In this document: piece after piece, positions 1 to 13,850 of the stretch | How positions within the stretch are numbered: the first letter of the stretch is position 1 | Layout of the letters: each line of letters starts with the position of its first letter | Source: Sodalis sp. Psp | Lineage (GTDB): Bacteria > Pseudomonadota > Gammaproteobacteria > Enterobacterales > Enterobacteriaceae | DNA length: 64,000 nucleotides | Assembly (NCBI GenBank): GCA_024648745.1 | Contig: JAHCVB010000001.1 | Location: 248,001 to 312,000, forward strand | Direction of reading: 5' to 3' | Notes under the pieces: model-generated | Databases searched by the model: none | What the model was told of the DNA's origin: nothing | The model's input: only the letters and a program-made list of their open reading frames with translations | Translations under genes and position numbers: made by a program

Positions 1-299
1 TCGTTGACTTGCGTGATGTACGTCAGCCAGAAATAAAAGAAGAGAAACCAGAATTCGATCCGATCTTACTACGCCCCGTCGACGATCTGGAATTAACCGT
101 CCGTTCAGCTAACTGTCTCAAGGCAGAAGCCATCCACTACATCGGTGATCTGGTACAGCGCACTGAGGTTGAACTTTTAAAAACACCTAACCTTGGCAAA
201 AAATCTCTTACTGAGATTAAAGACGTGTTGGCTTCCCGTGGATTGTCTCTGGGCGTGCGCCTGGAAAACTGGCCTCCTGCAAGTATCACTGATGAATAA
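1..299 (+). CDS. rpoA: RNA polymerase alpha subunit, C-terminal part
   Basis: Alpha subunit of RNA polymerase; the C-terminal domain contacts UP elements and activators. The reading frame is open from the window edge (first whole codon at 3, reading [10 protein letters not shown]) to TAA at 297-299, so the gene is cut by the window and not truncated. The visible part is the interdomain linker followed by the whole alpha-CTD. It includes the [11 protein letters not shown] start of the domain, the RSANCLKAE segment that carries the DNA-contacting arginine, and the [10 protein letters not shown] helix-hairpin-helix. It is almost identical to the E. coli protein. rplQ follows 56 bp downstream on the same strand, the standard end of the alpha operon. 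Confidence 0.97.
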   Translation, partial: VDLRDVRQPEIKEEKPEFDPILLRPVDDLELTVRSANCLKAEAIHYIGDLVQRTEVELLKTPNLGKKSLTEIKDVLASRGLSLGVRLENWPPASITDE

Positions 300-340
300 A
301 CCTGATTACAGGTCAAGATTTTACTGAGTAGGTGAAGTGA

Positions 341-730
<390 letters not shown>

Positions 731-899
731 TCTGTTATTATATAATTTCTCAGGAACTTTTAAAATCAAATCTAACCTAGCTTATACCTGAACCACTACG
801 CAGGATGAAACTAAGCTGATCTTCAGTGATAAGTATAGTCAATTTCCAAATGTTTGCTGAACGCAAACAACACCATGCACAGCCGTAAGCCAGCAGTTC

Positions 900-1502
900 T
901 TAACTCAAGAAGGATGGCTGATGACTTTCATATTGACTTATCGCTTCGTCGTGCATCAGCGTCAGGCTGATATTATCAAGGCCATTAACTATGCAATGGC
1001 GGCAGAAACCATCAATCTCAAAGGCGTACACCTTATCACCGGTTAGTACTTGCTGCTTCTCCAGACAGATGGTGAAGGTTGCTCCTTCCTGCGTCATGAC
1101 CATCTTAAACAGTTCATCTACTTGAGCCTCTTGGAGAGTAATAGGTAATAACTGGTTGTTCAAGCTGTTGCCGTAAAAAATATCTGCAAAGCTCGGTGCG
1201 ATTACCGCACGAAAACCGTAATCAGTCAATGCCCAGGGCGCATGCTCGCGTGAGGAGCCACAGCCAAAGTTTTCTCGGGCTAACAGAATACTGGCACCAT
1301 AGTAACGCGGCTGATTCAATACGAAGTCCGGATTTGGTCGCTGCCCAGAATCGTCCAGAAAGCGCCAGTCGTTAAATAGATGCTGACCAAATCCCATACG
1401 GGTAACTTTCTGTAGAAATTGTTTAGGAATAATAGCGTCGGTGTCCACATTGGCAGCGTCTAACGGTACCACGATGCCAGTATGCTGAGTAAATTTAGCC
1501 AT
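900..1502 (-). CDS. leuD: 3-isopropylmalate dehydratase small subunit
   Basis: Small (swivel-domain) subunit of isopropylmalate isomerase, which with LeuC converts 2-isopropylmalate to 3-isopropylmalate in leucine synthesis. It has 200 residues, against 201 in E. coli. Family hallmarks are [20 protein letters not shown] near the N-terminus, the [15 protein letters not shown] substrate-recognition segment at about residues 70-84, and [15 protein letters not shown]. It is the last gene of the minus-strand leuABCD unit, 18 bp downstream of leuC. It converges with rplQ, and no clear terminator is visible in the 169-bp gap. It appears intact. Confidence 0.97.
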   Translation of the reverse strand: MAKFTQHTGIVVPLDAANVDTDAIIPKQFLQKVTRMGFGQHLFNDWRFLDDSGQRPNPDFVLNQPRYYGASILLARENFGCGSSREHAPWALTDYGFRAVIAPSFADIFYGNSLNNQLLPITLQEAQVDELFKMVMTQEGATFTICLEKQQVLTGDKVYAFEIDGFCRHCIVNGLDNISLTLMHDEAISQYESHQPSFLS

Positions 1503-1520
1503 CTCGATTTCTTTGTTCCT

Positions 1521-2921
1521 TTAATTCAATTCGCGAATATCAGAAAAACGACCGGCCAACGCCGCCGCCGCCGCCATCGAGGGGCTGAGCAGATGAGTGC
1601 GTCCACCTCGGCCCTGACGACCCTCAAAGTTACGGTTACTAGTAGACGCGCAGCGCTCGCCAGGGTTTAAGCGATCATTGTTCATTGCTAGACACATGGA
1701 ACAGCCCGGTAAACGCCATTCGAAACCGGCCTCGATAAAGATTTTATCCAGCCCTTCTATTTCTGCCTGCGCCTTGACCGGACCAGAACCGGGCACGACA
1801 ATTGTCTGTACGCCGGCGGCGACACGGCGGCCGCGAGTGATAGCTGCAGCGGCACGTAAATCTTCAATACGCGAATTTGTGCAAGAGCCGATAAACACCT
1901 TATCAATTGTCACGTCGGTCAGATGAATACCGGGCCGTAAGTCCATATAGGCCAGTGCCTTAGCAGCGGAATTGCATTCTACAGAATTTCTGAACGACTC
2001 CGGCATCGGGATCGGTTGATCAATGGCAATCACCTGACTGGGATTGGTGCCCCAGGTAACCTGTGGCGCGATGTCCCTAGCCTCTAGCGTTACTATTTTA
2101 TCAAAGTAGGCGTCAATGTCTGATTTCAGAGTATTCCAGTAAAGCACTGCCTGATGCCAGGCGTTTCCCTTGGGCGCGAATTGCCGATTCTGCAAATAGA
2201 CATAAGTAGTGTCGTCCGGAGCTACCAGTCCTGCTTTAGCGCCCATCTCAACCGCCATGTTGCACAATGTCATGCGGCCTTCCATACTGAGCGCGCGGAT
2301 CGCGTCACCGCTGAATTCAACCACATGGCCAGTGCCGCCACTTGAGCCGATTTTACCAATAATCGCCAGCGCGATATCTTTAGCAGTAATGCCTGACGCA
2401 GCATGGCCGGTAACTTCTACTTGCATTGTTTTCGCCTGTCCCTGTTTCAGGGTTTGCGTTGCCAAAACATGCTCCACTTCCGAGGTACCGATGCCGAATG
2501 CTAGCGCACCAAACGCGCCGTGGGTGGCGGTATGGGAGTCGCCACAGACGATAGTCATACCAGGCAATGTCATTCCTTGTTCCGGGCCGATAACGTGCAC
2601 GATGCCCTGGTAGGGATGATTCAGATCATATAATTGTATTCCGAAGTCAGCACAGTTTTTTATCAACTCCTCCATTTGAATACGAGCCATTTCTCCACAG
2701 GCATTAATGTCTTTGGTTTGCGTGGACACGTTGTGATCCATAGTGGCAAAGGTTTTTCTTGGGTGACGGACGGCGCGGCCCTTGGCCCGTAGGGCGTTAA
2801 ACGCTTGCGGAGAGGTCACTTCGTGTACTAAATGGCGGTCAATATATAGCAATGGCATTTTGTTATCTGTTGTACAGACCACGTGTGCATCATACAGTTT
2901 TTGGTATAATGATTTTCCCAT
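1521..2921 (-). CDS. leuC: 3-isopropylmalate dehydratase large subunit
   Basis: Aconitase-family large subunit of isopropylmalate isomerase carrying the catalytic 4Fe-4S cluster. It has 466 residues, the same as E. coli. The three cluster cysteines are visible: one in [12 protein letters not shown] and two in [13 protein letters not shown]. The substrate segment with [21 protein letters not shown] is present. The C-terminus ([16 protein letters not shown]) is complete. It lies 5 bp after leuB and 18 bp before leuD in one operon. Its cluster must be built by an Fe-S assembly system, and the suf operon at the other end of the window can supply it. Confidence 0.97.
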   Translation of the reverse strand: MGKSLYQKLYDAHVVCTTDNKMPLLYIDRHLVHEVTSPQAFNALRAKGRAVRHPRKTFATMDHNVSTQTKDINACGEMARIQMEELIKNCADFGIQLYDLNHPYQGIVHVIGPEQGMTLPGMTIVCGDSHTATHGAFGALAFGIGTSEVEHVLATQTLKQGQAKTMQVEVTGHAASGITAKDIALAIIGKIGSSGGTGHVVEFSGDAIRALSMEGRMTLCNMAVEMGAKAGLVAPDDTTYVYLQNRQFAPKGNAWHQAVLYWNTLKSDIDAYFDKIVTLEARDIAPQVTWGTNPSQVIAIDQPIPMPESFRNSVECNSAAKALAYMDLRPGIHLTDVTIDKVFIGSCTNSRIEDLRAAAAITRGRRVAAGVQTIVVPGSGPVKAQAEIEGLDKIFIEAGFEWRLPGCSMCLAMNNDRLNPGERCASTSNRNFEGRQGRGGRTHLLSPSMAAAAALAGRFSDIRELN

Positions 2922-2926
2922 TCTGT

Positions 2927-5595
<2,669 letters not shown>

Positions 5596-5636
5596 GATTG
5601 ATTCCTTTATCTTATATTCTATTGATCTTCTAGCAT

Positions 5637-5665
5637 AGAAAAAACCCGCGCACTGTGCGGGTTTT
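5637..5665 (-). terminator. leu operon attenuator-type terminator hairpin
   Basis: A perfect 9-bp stem (AAAACCCGC at 5641-5649 against GCGGGTTTT at 5657-5665) with a 7-nt loop. On the minus strand it is followed by six T. It lies 42 bp upstream of leuA and downstream of the leu promoter. This is exactly where the leu attenuator sits in enteric bacteria, so I read it as the attenuator rather than as a terminator for a plus-strand gene. Confidence 0.8.
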
Positions 5666-5709
5666 GATCTGGAGCAGCCCGGATTTATTTCTGAATTCCG
5701 TGCACTAAT

Positions 5710-5786
5710 CTACTGCGGACTCTTCTGTGTGTGATAGTAGAGTAGTAAGCTCAGTAGATGGAGAGATACGAATAAAGCCTCTGCAT
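5710..5786 (-). pseudogene. leuL: Relic of the leucine leader peptide leuL
   Basis: Between promoter and attenuator, one minus-strand frame contains a leucine-codon cluster at 5740-5763 (CTC CAT CTA CTG AGC TTA CTA CTC) and ends at TAG 5710-5712. This resembles the run of leucine codons in enteric leuL. No ATG, GTG or TTG opens that frame. The nearby ATG at 5784-5786 is in another frame and stops after 11 codons. A single frameshift between start and leucine run would explain it. The identification rests on position and codon content, not on protein similarity. Confidence 0.5.
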
Positions 5787-5815
5787 TCCAGTAATTAATT
5801 TGTTTAATGTAACTA

Positions 5816-5844
5816 TTAGTACTGCATCTGCAGCGTGCTGTCAA
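5816..5844 (-). promoter_or_regulatory. Promoter of the leu operon
   Basis: On the minus strand a perfect -35 box TTGACA (5839-5844) is followed by 17 bp and a -10-like TACTAA (5816-5821). It lies about 220 bp upstream of leuA and upstream of the leader and attenuator, the arrangement expected for the leu promoter. Confidence 0.7.
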
Positions 5845-7500
5845 CTTATTCACAAGTCTAAAGTATTGCTAAAATCAATACTGCTGTCGTTCAGACTTGT
5901 GCGACTCTGCTGAATTACCTGTCCGATAAAAACAACCCACGTATAAATAGGATTTGATCTAGTTAATTTTTATGATCAGTCTAATGCAAAATGAAATAAA
6001 TATAACTATACCTGAAGATACAGAATTAACAAGATCGTTACTAATTATAATACAACATAAAAACACTCTTTCACTTAATTTAGTAAGTACCACGGCTCTG
6101 ACGATAGCTGCTGGAGAATTTTCCTATCCAGCTTGTACCATCCACTCTTACCACTCTTATAATAAATAGATTAATAGATATTTCTTTACCGTAGTGGCAT
6201 CCGTGGGTTTAACCACCATGTCGATGCTTTAGACTCGTTTCTAGCGACTATGCATGAGATGGAGAAAATTTAGAAGTTACCTGCTTTTGGCATTGCCGGT
6301 TTGTTTATGTGCTGACAGTACCACTCCGGACTGAAAGGTATTATTTAGAAACATGACATATTGACTCTTGTGTTGACGAGTGTATTTTCCAAAAACGGTT
6401 GCCACCCGCGCTCTCCTTTAATTTTAGTACCTTATCGAAACTGTCGTAAGTTTTTTCATGAACAGAGATTCCGACGAGGCTGAGTGCAGATTGACGTAAG
6501 TAAAGGTTTTATAGCAAGCATTCAGCAACGGAGTGATGCTGAACGCAGTGTATACGGTTGCTGATCAATCTGACGATTGCTCAGTGAAAATGAGCTGTTG
6601 GATTTTCTGGAGTATTTGGTACGGAATTTGACTTGTATTTACCGTAGGATATTGGATTCACGACTGCCAGGAGAGTATGTGTACTGCCAAGAAAGTTAAA
6701 GGCCATTTGGAATAGCTGGTAACAATAATTCCAATGAGTAGCTGTATATCATCATCAATATCCACAGTAACTACTTCGAACAATTATGAGCTACTGCCAC
6801 TAGAAAAATTATCGTATACACTGATAACTGAGAGCTAACATACGTCAACAAACCTGCTGGATTTCAGTTCTAGCATTACTTGAAGTCGTGCTTGCTGCTC
6901 TGTGCTTTAAATAAAAATGATCTTGTTAATTAAATAAGATGGCTAGTAGGGATGATAATAACAACTGCTATAGGCTTATACTGGACGATGGCAGGTGAAA
7001 ATTAGATTTATAACTTGTTTTATTAAAAATAAACTAGAGACCTCCAACGTCTGTTGATAAAATCAAAAAGTGTTATGGTTAATAAAAAAGCATATTCTAA
7101 GACTCTAAACAGAGCACTTCCGCGAAGTTGGTGGTTGTTAAAATAGCCATGCAACATGATAGAAGAAATAAAGGTAATCTGTTCTATTATAACTATTTAT
7201 ATTTATCTACTTCCATGATATCTGGTATTATCTCCCTCCTTCAGACTTATTTTTAGATTATCGGCGGTTTCGCAGACACGAATATTTATATTTTTATATC
7301 CGTAGAACATTATAACAAATAGGGTAATGTTATTTTTGGCTTTATGTTATTCACTTTTCTCTAAGTGGTAATTATTTACGTAAATAATCCTTCCTGAGTT
7401 ATTATAGTCTCTTGACAATGTTTTAATACCATTCGTAAACTCTTCTTAAAATGTATCAAGGTAAAGTAGTGATTGAGATTTTAAAAAGGCAAACAGACGC
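5845..7500. other. Eroded intergenic region where leuO-ilvIH-cra lie in E. coli
   Basis: About 1.65 kb of AT-rich sequence with stops in all frames and no gene I can recognise. In E. coli leuO, ilvI, ilvH and cra occupy this place between leuA and mraZ. By synteny this should be their decayed remains, but I could not align any of them by eye. A hairpin-forming repeat (gcattcagca at 6518-6527 and tgctgaacgc at 6537-6546) is the only structure I noted. Isolated TTGACA-like motifs, such as one near 7412, have no convincing -10 partner. Confidence 0.6.
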
Positions 7501-7945
7501 ATGTTTCGTGTCGTAACCTTTTCTGTCTGAGGTTAGCAAAGGTTAGCCTGCCGACCTGGCCCATCATCAGAAAATCTGAAGCAGGAGTTAGCGGATTTAA
7601 AGTGTGTACCGTTAGTTTCCCATCAATTGTTTTTGTTGCTTTACCTAGACCAATCTGGGTAGTTATTGAATTTTTGTTGAGCATGAGCCCTACGGAATAC
7701 CAGATATATTGTTTATTGTTGGGGAAATGCGAGAATGCAATTATGGATGGTATAGGCAGACTTTTTCTGGAACCGGTATTGATAAAATATTCTAGAAAGT
7801 TATTCCTAGTAACTTAATAAACTCAAGATAGTAGGACGAACGGGCCTGGCATCATTATTAAGTAAAGGATGACATCGACACCAAACTATTGGTGGAGTCA
7901 GTGCTTAGTCAATTGATCACAAAATTTATTATTTTTTTGTAAATA
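7501..7945 (+). pseudogene. mraZ: mraZ pseudogene
   Basis: MraZ is the DNA-binding regulator that normally heads the dcw cluster. The relic starts at an ATG at 7501 reading MFR. After stops and a frame change it shows the KVSLPT remnant of the first domain. A long stretch at about 7602-7817 then matches the centre and second domain, including LPRPIW, LLSMSPTE, CLLLG, MDGIGRLFLEPVL. Beyond the TAA, bases around 7838-7885 still match the DE..W.H...K.DID part of the C-terminus in another frame. It occupies the expected place immediately before rsmH. Several stops and frameshifts make it non-functional. I identified it by similarity in shifting frames. Confidence 0.85.
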
Positions 7946-7948
7946 GAT

Positions 7949-8893
7949 ATGTCAGAAAATTATATACATACTGCTGTCTTGCTGGATGAAGCGGTGAAGA
8001 GCCTGAATCTCCGGCCAGATGGCGTCTATCTGGATGGGACTTTCGGACGTGGTGGGCATTCACGCTCTATTTTGTCACAACTGAATAAGCAGGGACGGCT
8101 CTTCGCGATTGACCGTGATCCAACGGCTATCGAAGAAGCGAGGGTTATTGACAATCCGTGCTTCACCATTGTTCACAGACTGTTTTCCACCATGGCGGAG
8201 TACATGGCTGAACAGGATTTACTGGGTCAAGTTGATGGTATATTGCTAGATCTTGGCGTTTCTTCGCCACAGCTCGACGATCCGAAACGCGGTTTCTCGT
8301 TTATGCGAGATGGGCCTCTAGATATGCGTATGGATACAACGCACGGTCAACCCGCAGCGCAATGGTTAGCACAAGCAACGGTAGACGACATCGCCTGGGT
8401 ATTAAAAACATACGGTGAGGAGCGCTTCGCTAAACGTATCGCTCAGGCCATTGTCGAGAAGAATCGACAGCGACCCATAACTCGTACCCGTGAACTGGCA
8501 ACATTAATTGCTAGTATCACCCCATTTTGGTATAAGCACAAGCATCCAGCAACACGTAGCTTTCAGGCGATCCGCATTTACATCAACAGGGAGCTGGAAG
8601 AGATCGAACGAGCATTGGATAGTGCTCTGACAGTTTTGGCCCCTGGTGGCAGGATATCGGTAATCAGCTTTCATTCACTGGAGGATCGACTGGTGAAACG
8701 ATTTATTCGCCGGCATAGTCGCGGGCCGCAGGTGCTGGCAGGTTTGCCGCTCACGGAAGCGCAGATAGCTGAACGGTATCAGGACAGGTGCCAATTGAAA
8801 GCATCAAGGAAAATACAACCGTCAGCTAGAGAGATAAATAATAATCCACGCGCACGTAGCTCAGTTTTGCGCTTCGCTGAGAAGCTACCGTAA
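7949..8893 (+). CDS. rsmH: 16S rRNA (cytosine-1402-N4)-methyltransferase
   Basis: RsmH (MraW) N4-methylates C1402 of 16S rRNA in the P-site. It has 314 residues, against 313 in E. coli. The SAM-binding loop [12 protein letters not shown] is at about residues 28-39. Further signatures are [23 protein letters not shown], the RTRELA...I segment and the C-terminal [14 protein letters not shown]. Its TAA overlaps the ATG of ftsL by one base (TAATG), implying translational coupling. The 5' neighbour mraZ is dead, so the promoter that drives the cluster here is uncertain. Confidence 0.97.
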   Translation: MSENYIHTAVLLDEAVKSLNLRPDGVYLDGTFGRGGHSRSILSQLNKQGRLFAIDRDPTAIEEARVIDNPCFTIVHRLFSTMAEYMAEQDLLGQVDGILLDLGVSSPQLDDPKRGFSFMRDGPLDMRMDTTHGQPAAQWLAQATVDDIAWVLKTYGEERFAKRIAQAIVEKNRQRPITRTRELATLIASITPFWYKHKHPATRSFQAIRIYINRELEEIERALDSALTVLAPGGRISVISFHSLEDRLVKRFIRRHSRGPQVLAGLPLTEAQIAERYQDRCQLKASRKIQPSAREINNNPRARSSVLRFAEKLP

Positions 8894-9213
8894 TGTTCGG
8901 TAGTGAACAGCACGGCATTATTGGGATCATCGGTAAGGATTTACTAAGTCACGGCAAGCTACCACTGATCCTACTGATTGCAGTGTTGGGTTCAGCAATT
9001 CAGGTAGTAATCACTACCCATCAAACCCGCCTGCTAATAGCCGAGCGTGAACAAATGGTGCTAGAGAAAGATGCGCTGGATATTGAATGGCGTAATTTAA
9101 TCCTAGAGGAGAACATGTTAGGGGATCATAGCCGCGTAGAGTGTATTGCCACTGAACAGCTGCAAATGCAGCATGTAGATCCGTCTCAAGAAAATATTGT
9201 GGTTCACTCGTAG
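8893..9213 (+). CDS. ftsL: Cell division protein FtsL
   Basis: Bitopic septal protein that forms the FtsQLB complex and activates FtsWI. It has 106 residues against about 121 in E. coli; the shortening is in the N-terminal cytoplasmic tail. One membrane segment lies at about residues 22-41 ([20 protein letters not shown]). The periplasmic coiled coil follows ([22 protein letters not shown]). The conserved end [14 protein letters not shown] is present. The start overlaps the rsmH stop. It is intact. Confidence 0.95.
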   Translation: MFGSEQHGIIGIIGKDLLSHGKLPLILLIAVLGSAIQVVITTHQTRLLIAEREQMVLEKDALDIEWRNLILEENMLGDHSRVECIATEQLQMQHVDPSQENIVVHS

Positions 9214-9238
9214 TCAACACCATGATCTCTAACAATAC

Positions 9239-10963
9239 ATGGAAGCCACAGCATGCATGATGAAACTGAGACGCCAGGAAATTCAAACCAGCTTTGTCAG
9301 CTGGCGTTTTACCTTGCTATACGGTTGTATCCTGTTGTCGCTGGTAGGGCTGATGCTATGGGTAGCTTATTTACAGGTAATCAATCCAGACCGGCTGGTG
9401 CATGAAGGCGATATGCGTTCCTTGCGCGTGCAGCAAATTCCTACTGCCCGTGGCATGATAAGTGATCGCGCTGGACGTCCGTTAGCGGTGAGCGTGCCGG
9501 TCAACGCTGTCTGGGTCGATCCAAAAGAACTTAAGGAACACGACATTAGCACCAATAGCCGCTGGAAAGCTCTCTCTGATGCTCTGTCCATTCCTCTTGA
9601 ACAGCTTATCTCGCGCATCAGCGCTAATCCCAAAAGACGTTTTGTTTATTTGGCGCGCCAAGTAAACCCTGCCATCAGTGACTATATCTACAAATTGAAA
9701 ATTCCAGGAATTTACTTGCGCCAGGAATCACGCCGCTATTATCCTGTCGGTCAGATGACTGCTCATCTCATCGGAGTAACCAATATTGATAGCCAAGGTA
9801 TCGAGGGCATCGAAAAGAGTTTTGATCGCTGGCTAACCGGTCAGCCCGGTGAGCGCACAGTGCGTAAAGATCGGTTTGGTCGGATCATTGAAGATATATC
9901 ATCGGTAGACAGCCAAGCGGCACATAATCTGGTGCTAAGTATCGACGAGCGGCTGCAGGCGTTAGTATATCGCGAGCTGAACAACGCGACAGCGTTTAAT
10001 AAAGCCGAATCAGGTACTGCTGTATTGGTGGATGTCAATACTGGTGAGGTGTTGGCGATGGCCAATAGTCCCTCCTATAACCCTAACAACCTGACTGGCA
10101 CCACTACTGACGTAATGCGCAACCGCGCCATTACAGATATTTTTGAACCTGGTTCTACGGTCAAGCCGATGGTGGTAATGACTGCATTACAGTACGGAGT
10201 AGTAAAAGAAAACAGCGTGCTCAATACGTTGCCTTTCATGATTCGTGGCCACCAAATTAAAGACGTAACACGTTATGCCGAATTGACTGTGACCGGAATT
10301 TTGCAGAAATCGAGTAATGTCGGTGTATCGAAGTTGGCATTAGCAATGCCGTCTTCAGCGTTGGTAGAAACTTACTCGCGCTTTGGATTAGGTAAGGCAA
10401 CCAATTTGGGGTTAGTTGGAGAAAGTAATGGCTTTTTCCCCCATAAACAACGGTGGTCTGACATAGAAAGAGCGGCCTTATCTTATGGATATGGGCTAAT
10501 GGTAACTCCGTTACAATTGGCGCGAACTTATGCAACGATCGGCAGTATGGGTGTGCTACGTCCGCTGTCTATTACTCGGGTCGATCCTCCAGTAGTGGGA
10601 GAGCGAGTATTTCCCGAATCTCTGGTACGTGCCGTAGTGCACATGATGGAAAGCGTGGCCCTACCGGGCGGGGGAGGCACCAAAGCTGCCATTAAGGGCT
10701 ACCGCATTGCCATTAAAACCGGTACCACCAAAAAGGTAGGGCCAGATGGCAATTATATTAATAAATATATAGCCTACACCGCTGGGATCGCGCCCGCCAC
10801 CAATCCGCGCTTTGCGTTGGTAGTCGTGATAAACGATCCGAAAGGTGGAAGATACTATGGCGGAGCCGTTTCTGCACCAGTGTTTGGTGCCATTATGGGT
10901 GGAGTACTTCGTACGATGAATATCGAAATGGATGCGTCACTGCAAGCCGTAGAAAGAAACTGA
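9239..10963 (+). CDS. ftsI: Septal peptidoglycan transpeptidase FtsI (PBP3)
   Basis: Class B penicillin-binding protein that cross-links septal peptidoglycan with FtsW. It has 574 residues, against 588 in E. coli. There is a short cytoplasmic tail, a membrane segment at about 23-45, and the pedestal domain (RGMISDRAGRPLAVSVPV). The transpeptidase domain has catalytic STVK (in FEPGSTVKP), SSN and KTGT. The C-terminus ends soon after GVLRTMNIEMDA, so the extra tail that E. coli removes by Prc cleavage is absent. The start (ATG 9239) gives a conventional N-terminus. It follows ftsL by 25 bp. Confidence 0.97.
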   Translation: MEATACMMKLRRQEIQTSFVSWRFTLLYGCILLSLVGLMLWVAYLQVINPDRLVHEGDMRSLRVQQIPTARGMISDRAGRPLAVSVPVNAVWVDPKELKEHDISTNSRWKALSDALSIPLEQLISRISANPKRRFVYLARQVNPAISDYIYKLKIPGIYLRQESRRYYPVGQMTAHLIGVTNIDSQGIEGIEKSFDRWLTGQPGERTVRKDRFGRIIEDISSVDSQAAHNLVLSIDERLQALVYRELNNATAFNKAESGTAVLVDVNTGEVLAMANSPSYNPNNLTGTTTDVMRNRAITDIFEPGSTVKPMVVMTALQYGVVKENSVLNTLPFMIRGHQIKDVTRYAELTVTGILQKSSNVGVSKLALAMPSSALVETYSRFGLGKATNLGLVGESNGFFPHKQRWSDIERAALSYGYGLMVTPLQLARTYATIGSMGVLRPLSITRVDPPVVGERVFPESLVRAVVHMMESVALPGGGGTKAAIKGYRIAIKTGTTKKVGPDGNYINKYIAYTAGIAPATNPRFALVVVINDPKGGRYYGGAVSAPVFGAIMGGVLRTMNIEMDASLQAVERN

Positions 10964-10995
10964 TTTAGTCGTCGATAATCGAAAAGAGGCGTTAG

Positions 10996-12486
10996 GTGAC
11001 CGATCGTAATTTGCGTAAGCTACTCGCTCCCTGGGTGTCTGATGTTCCGGAACGTGTGCTAAGGGAAATGACGTTGGACAGTCGCACTGTCGCTGCTGGC
11101 GATCTATTTATGGCCGTTACCGGCCATCAAACGGATGGACGTCGCTATATTCCCCAGGCGATCGCGCAAGGCGCTGCCGCCGTTGTAGCGGAGGCGGAGG
11201 AGAGGGCAAAGGAAGACAAAATTTGTGAATGGCACGGCGTGCCAGTCATCTGTCTTCGCCAGCTCAATCAGCGCCTGTCAGCATTAGCAGGACGTTTTTA
11301 TCAACAGCCGTCATACTTACTGCGCCTAATTGGCGTCACTGGCACCAACGGCAAAACTACCACGACTCATCTTTTGGCTCAGTGGGCTCAATTATTGGGT
11401 GAAGTGAGTGCGGTGATGGGTACCGTAGGCAATGGTGTGATAGGACATATTCATCCAACTGATAATACTACCAGTTCTCCTATCAAAGCTCAGCAAATGT
11501 TGGCTCAGCTACAGCGGCAGGGAGCCCGTTTTGTCGTGATGGAAGTATCGTCCCACGGCCTAGTACAGCATCGAGTCAGCGGTTTACACTTTGCCGGTGC
11601 AATATTCACCAATTTAAGCCGCGATCATTTGGATTATCACGGTGATATGGCGCAATACGAAGCGGCAAAATGGCGGTTATTCGGAGAATTAGATGTCAGT
11701 CAGCGCATTATCAACGCCGATGACGTTACCGGCCACCGCTGGCTTGTTGAACTATCGAAATCGGCAGTAGCGGTGTCGGTTAGCGACAACTTGCCCAATG
11801 GTTGGAAAGGAGACTGGTTGTGCGCTGGTGAAGTACACTACCGTACATACGGTACTGATATTTCCTTTCGTTCCTGCTGGGGCAAAGGAATAATTCACAG
11901 CCAAATAGTGGGTGAATTCAATGTTAGCAATCTATTATTAGCGCTGGCTGCATTGTTAGCACTTGGCTATCCACTATCGACATTGCTAGACACCGCCAGC
12001 CAGCTGCAATCGGTGTGTGGCCGTATGGAGATATTCCACGCCAAAAACCGCCCTACTGTTCTGGTGGATTATGCCCACACCCCTGATGCACTGGAAAAAG
12101 CTCTAACAGCGGCCAGGCTGCACTGCCGCGGTAAACTATGGTGTGTGTTTGGATGTGGCGGCGATCGTGATAAAGGAAAACGCCCTCTAATGGGTGCTAT
12201 TGCTGAGCAGTATGCTGACCGGGTGATCATTACCGATGACAATCCACGCGGCGAAGCGGCGCAAAATATTATCCATGATATTAAGAGCGGTCTGATGAAT
12301 ACAGGCAACGTGCAGACGATTTCCAGTCGTGCTGAAGCGGTTATCAGCGCCATTACACAAGCTGCACCAGCTGACTTGGTGCTGGTGGCTGGTAAAGGTC
12401 ATGAGGATTATCAAATTATAGGACAGCGACAGCTCGACTACTCCGATAGAACAACCGTGGCACGGTTGCTAGGGATTCTAAAATGA
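10996..12486 (+). CDS. murE: UDP-MurNAc-tripeptide synthetase (meso-DAP adding)
   Basis: Mur ligase that adds meso-diaminopimelate to UDP-MurNAc-L-Ala-D-Glu in the cytoplasm. It has 496 residues, against 495 in E. coli. The GTG start at 10996 gives [13 protein letters not shown], matching the family N-terminus. The ATP-binding [18 protein letters not shown] lies at about 112-129. EVSSHGL, the central-domain [11 protein letters not shown] and the DAP-specificity DDNPRGE motif (DNPR) are visible. Its end overlaps murF by 4 bp. It is intact. Confidence 0.97.
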   Translation: MTDRNLRKLLAPWVSDVPERVLREMTLDSRTVAAGDLFMAVTGHQTDGRRYIPQAIAQGAAAVVAEAEERAKEDKICEWHGVPVICLRQLNQRLSALAGRFYQQPSYLLRLIGVTGTNGKTTTTHLLAQWAQLLGEVSAVMGTVGNGVIGHIHPTDNTTSSPIKAQQMLAQLQRQGARFVVMEVSSHGLVQHRVSGLHFAGAIFTNLSRDHLDYHGDMAQYEAAKWRLFGELDVSQRIINADDVTGHRWLVELSKSAVAVSVSDNLPNGWKGDWLCAGEVHYRTYGTDISFRSCWGKGIIHSQIVGEFNVSNLLLALAALLALGYPLSTLLDTASQLQSVCGRMEIFHAKNRPTVLVDYAHTPDALEKALTAARLHCRGKLWCVFGCGGDRDKGKRPLMGAIAEQYADRVIITDDNPRGEAAQNIIHDIKSGLMNTGNVQTISSRAEAVISAITQAAPADLVLVAGKGHEDYQIIGQRQLDYSDRTTVARLLGILK

Positions 12487-13850
12487 TCCCGTTCAGTTTG
12501 TACGACATTGCGTCAGTGCTTAACGCCGACAGAACTGGTGCTGACTGCACTATTCTGTCAGTCGCCACCGACTCCCGAAAAGTAAGAAATAACAAGAAGT
12601 GTTTATTCATTGCTCTGAAAGGCAAGAAGTTCGATGCCCATGATTTTGCTGCACAGTCAGTCTCCGCCGGAGCTGCTGCGCTGCTAGTCAGTCGCAAATT
12701 GCCACTGGACGTGCCTCAGCTTGTAGTTGCTGATACTCGCATCGCTCTGGGTCAGCTGGGTGCTTGGGTACGCCAGCAGGTGCCAGCACGAGTTGTAGCC
12801 CTAACAGGATCGTCTGGTAAAACTTTGGTCAAAGAAATGACCGCTACAATTCTGCACCGATGCGGGCACGTGCTGGCAACTAAGGGTAACTTCAACAATG
12901 ACATCGGTGTGTCACTAACCCTGCTGCGTCTTACACCGGAGCATGATTTTGCGGTGATCGAACTAGGTGCCAATCATCTCGGCGAAATCGCTTGGACTAC
13001 TGATCTGGTGCGGCCTGAAACTGCACTGGTAAATAATTTATCTGCGGCGCATCTAGCAGGGTTTGGCTCGCTATCGGGCGTAGCACGGGCTAAGGGAGAA
13101 ATTTTCATCGGCCTGCCGGACAATGGCCGCGGGATCTTGAATGCCGATAGCCACGATTGGCAGCACTGGCTGCAGGTGTTGGGCCATAAAGCAATCTGGC
13201 GTTTCGCTGTACATGCCACTGACGGAGTAGATTTTTTTGCTAGCGATATCGCTAACGATCAACAGGGTGTACGTTTCATCTTACACAGCCCCAAAGGCGC
13301 GTGCTCAGTGCGGATGCCACTGCAGGGATGGCATAATATTGCTAACGCCCTGGCTGCCAGCGCTCTGTCGCTGTCAGTGGGGGCTACTTTATCAGCTGTA
13401 GCTGCCGGACTAGAGCAATTACAAGCCGTGCCAGGGCGATTATTTCCCATTGTACTTGGTGTTGACCAACTTCTGCTAGACGACAGTTATAACGCTAATG
13501 TTGGCTCCATGATTGCCGCCACGCAGGTACTGGCAGAGATGCCCGGCTACCGGGTGATGGTAGTGGGCGATATGGCCGAATTGGGCGATAAGGAGGCCGA
13601 GTATCATCGGCAGGTCGGAAAAGCCATTGGAATGGCCGGAATTGACAAAGTTTTAAGCGTTAGCCGTCTGAGCCACCTTATCGGTGAGGCCAGCGGCCGC
13701 GGCGAACATTTTCAGAATAAAGCCTCATTGACCTCTCGTCTGGTGCAGCTGCTGTCTGAGCATGCGGTAATAACCGTGTTAGTGAAAGGTTCACGTAGTG
13801 CCGCAATGGATCAAGTGGTACGCGCATTGCAGGGAAAAGCACTATGTTAG
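12483..13850 (+). CDS. murF: UDP-MurNAc-tripeptide:D-Ala-D-Ala ligase
   Basis: Adds D-Ala-D-Ala to UDP-MurNAc-tripeptide, finishing the cytoplasmic pentapeptide. It has 455 residues, against 452 in E. coli. The P-loop [35 protein letters not shown], the dinucleotide-like GRLFP and the C-terminal [11 protein letters not shown] and VKGSRSAAM motifs are all present. It overlaps murE by 4 bp and mraY by 7 bp. Its substrate D-Ala-D-Ala must come from a ligase outside the window, because ddlB is missing from its usual place. Confidence 0.97.
   Translation: MIPFSLYDIASVLNADRTGADCTILSVATDSRKVRNNKKCLFIALKGKKFDAHDFAAQSVSAGAAALLVSRKLPLDVPQLVVADTRIALGQLGAWVRQQVPARVVALTGSSGKTLVKEMTATILHRCGHVLATKGNFNNDIGVSLTLLRLTPEHDFAVIELGANHLGEIAWTTDLVRPETALVNNLSAAHLAGFGSLSGVARAKGEIFIGLPDNGRGILNADSHDWQHWLQVLGHKAIWRFAVHATDGVDFFASDIANDQQGVRFILHSPKGACSVRMPLQGWHNIANALAASALSLSVGATLSAVAAGLEQLQAVPGRLFPIVLGVDQLLLDDSYNANVGSMIAATQVLAEMPGYRVMVVGDMAELGDKEAEYHRQVGKAIGMAGIDKVLSVSRLSHLIGEASGRGEHFQNKASLTSRLVQLLSEHAVITVLVKGSRSAAMDQVVRALQGKALC

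Noticed and set aside
5972..6169. 65-codon open frame after the leu promoter
   Set aside because: No similarity to LeuO, IlvI or any family I know; probably chance.
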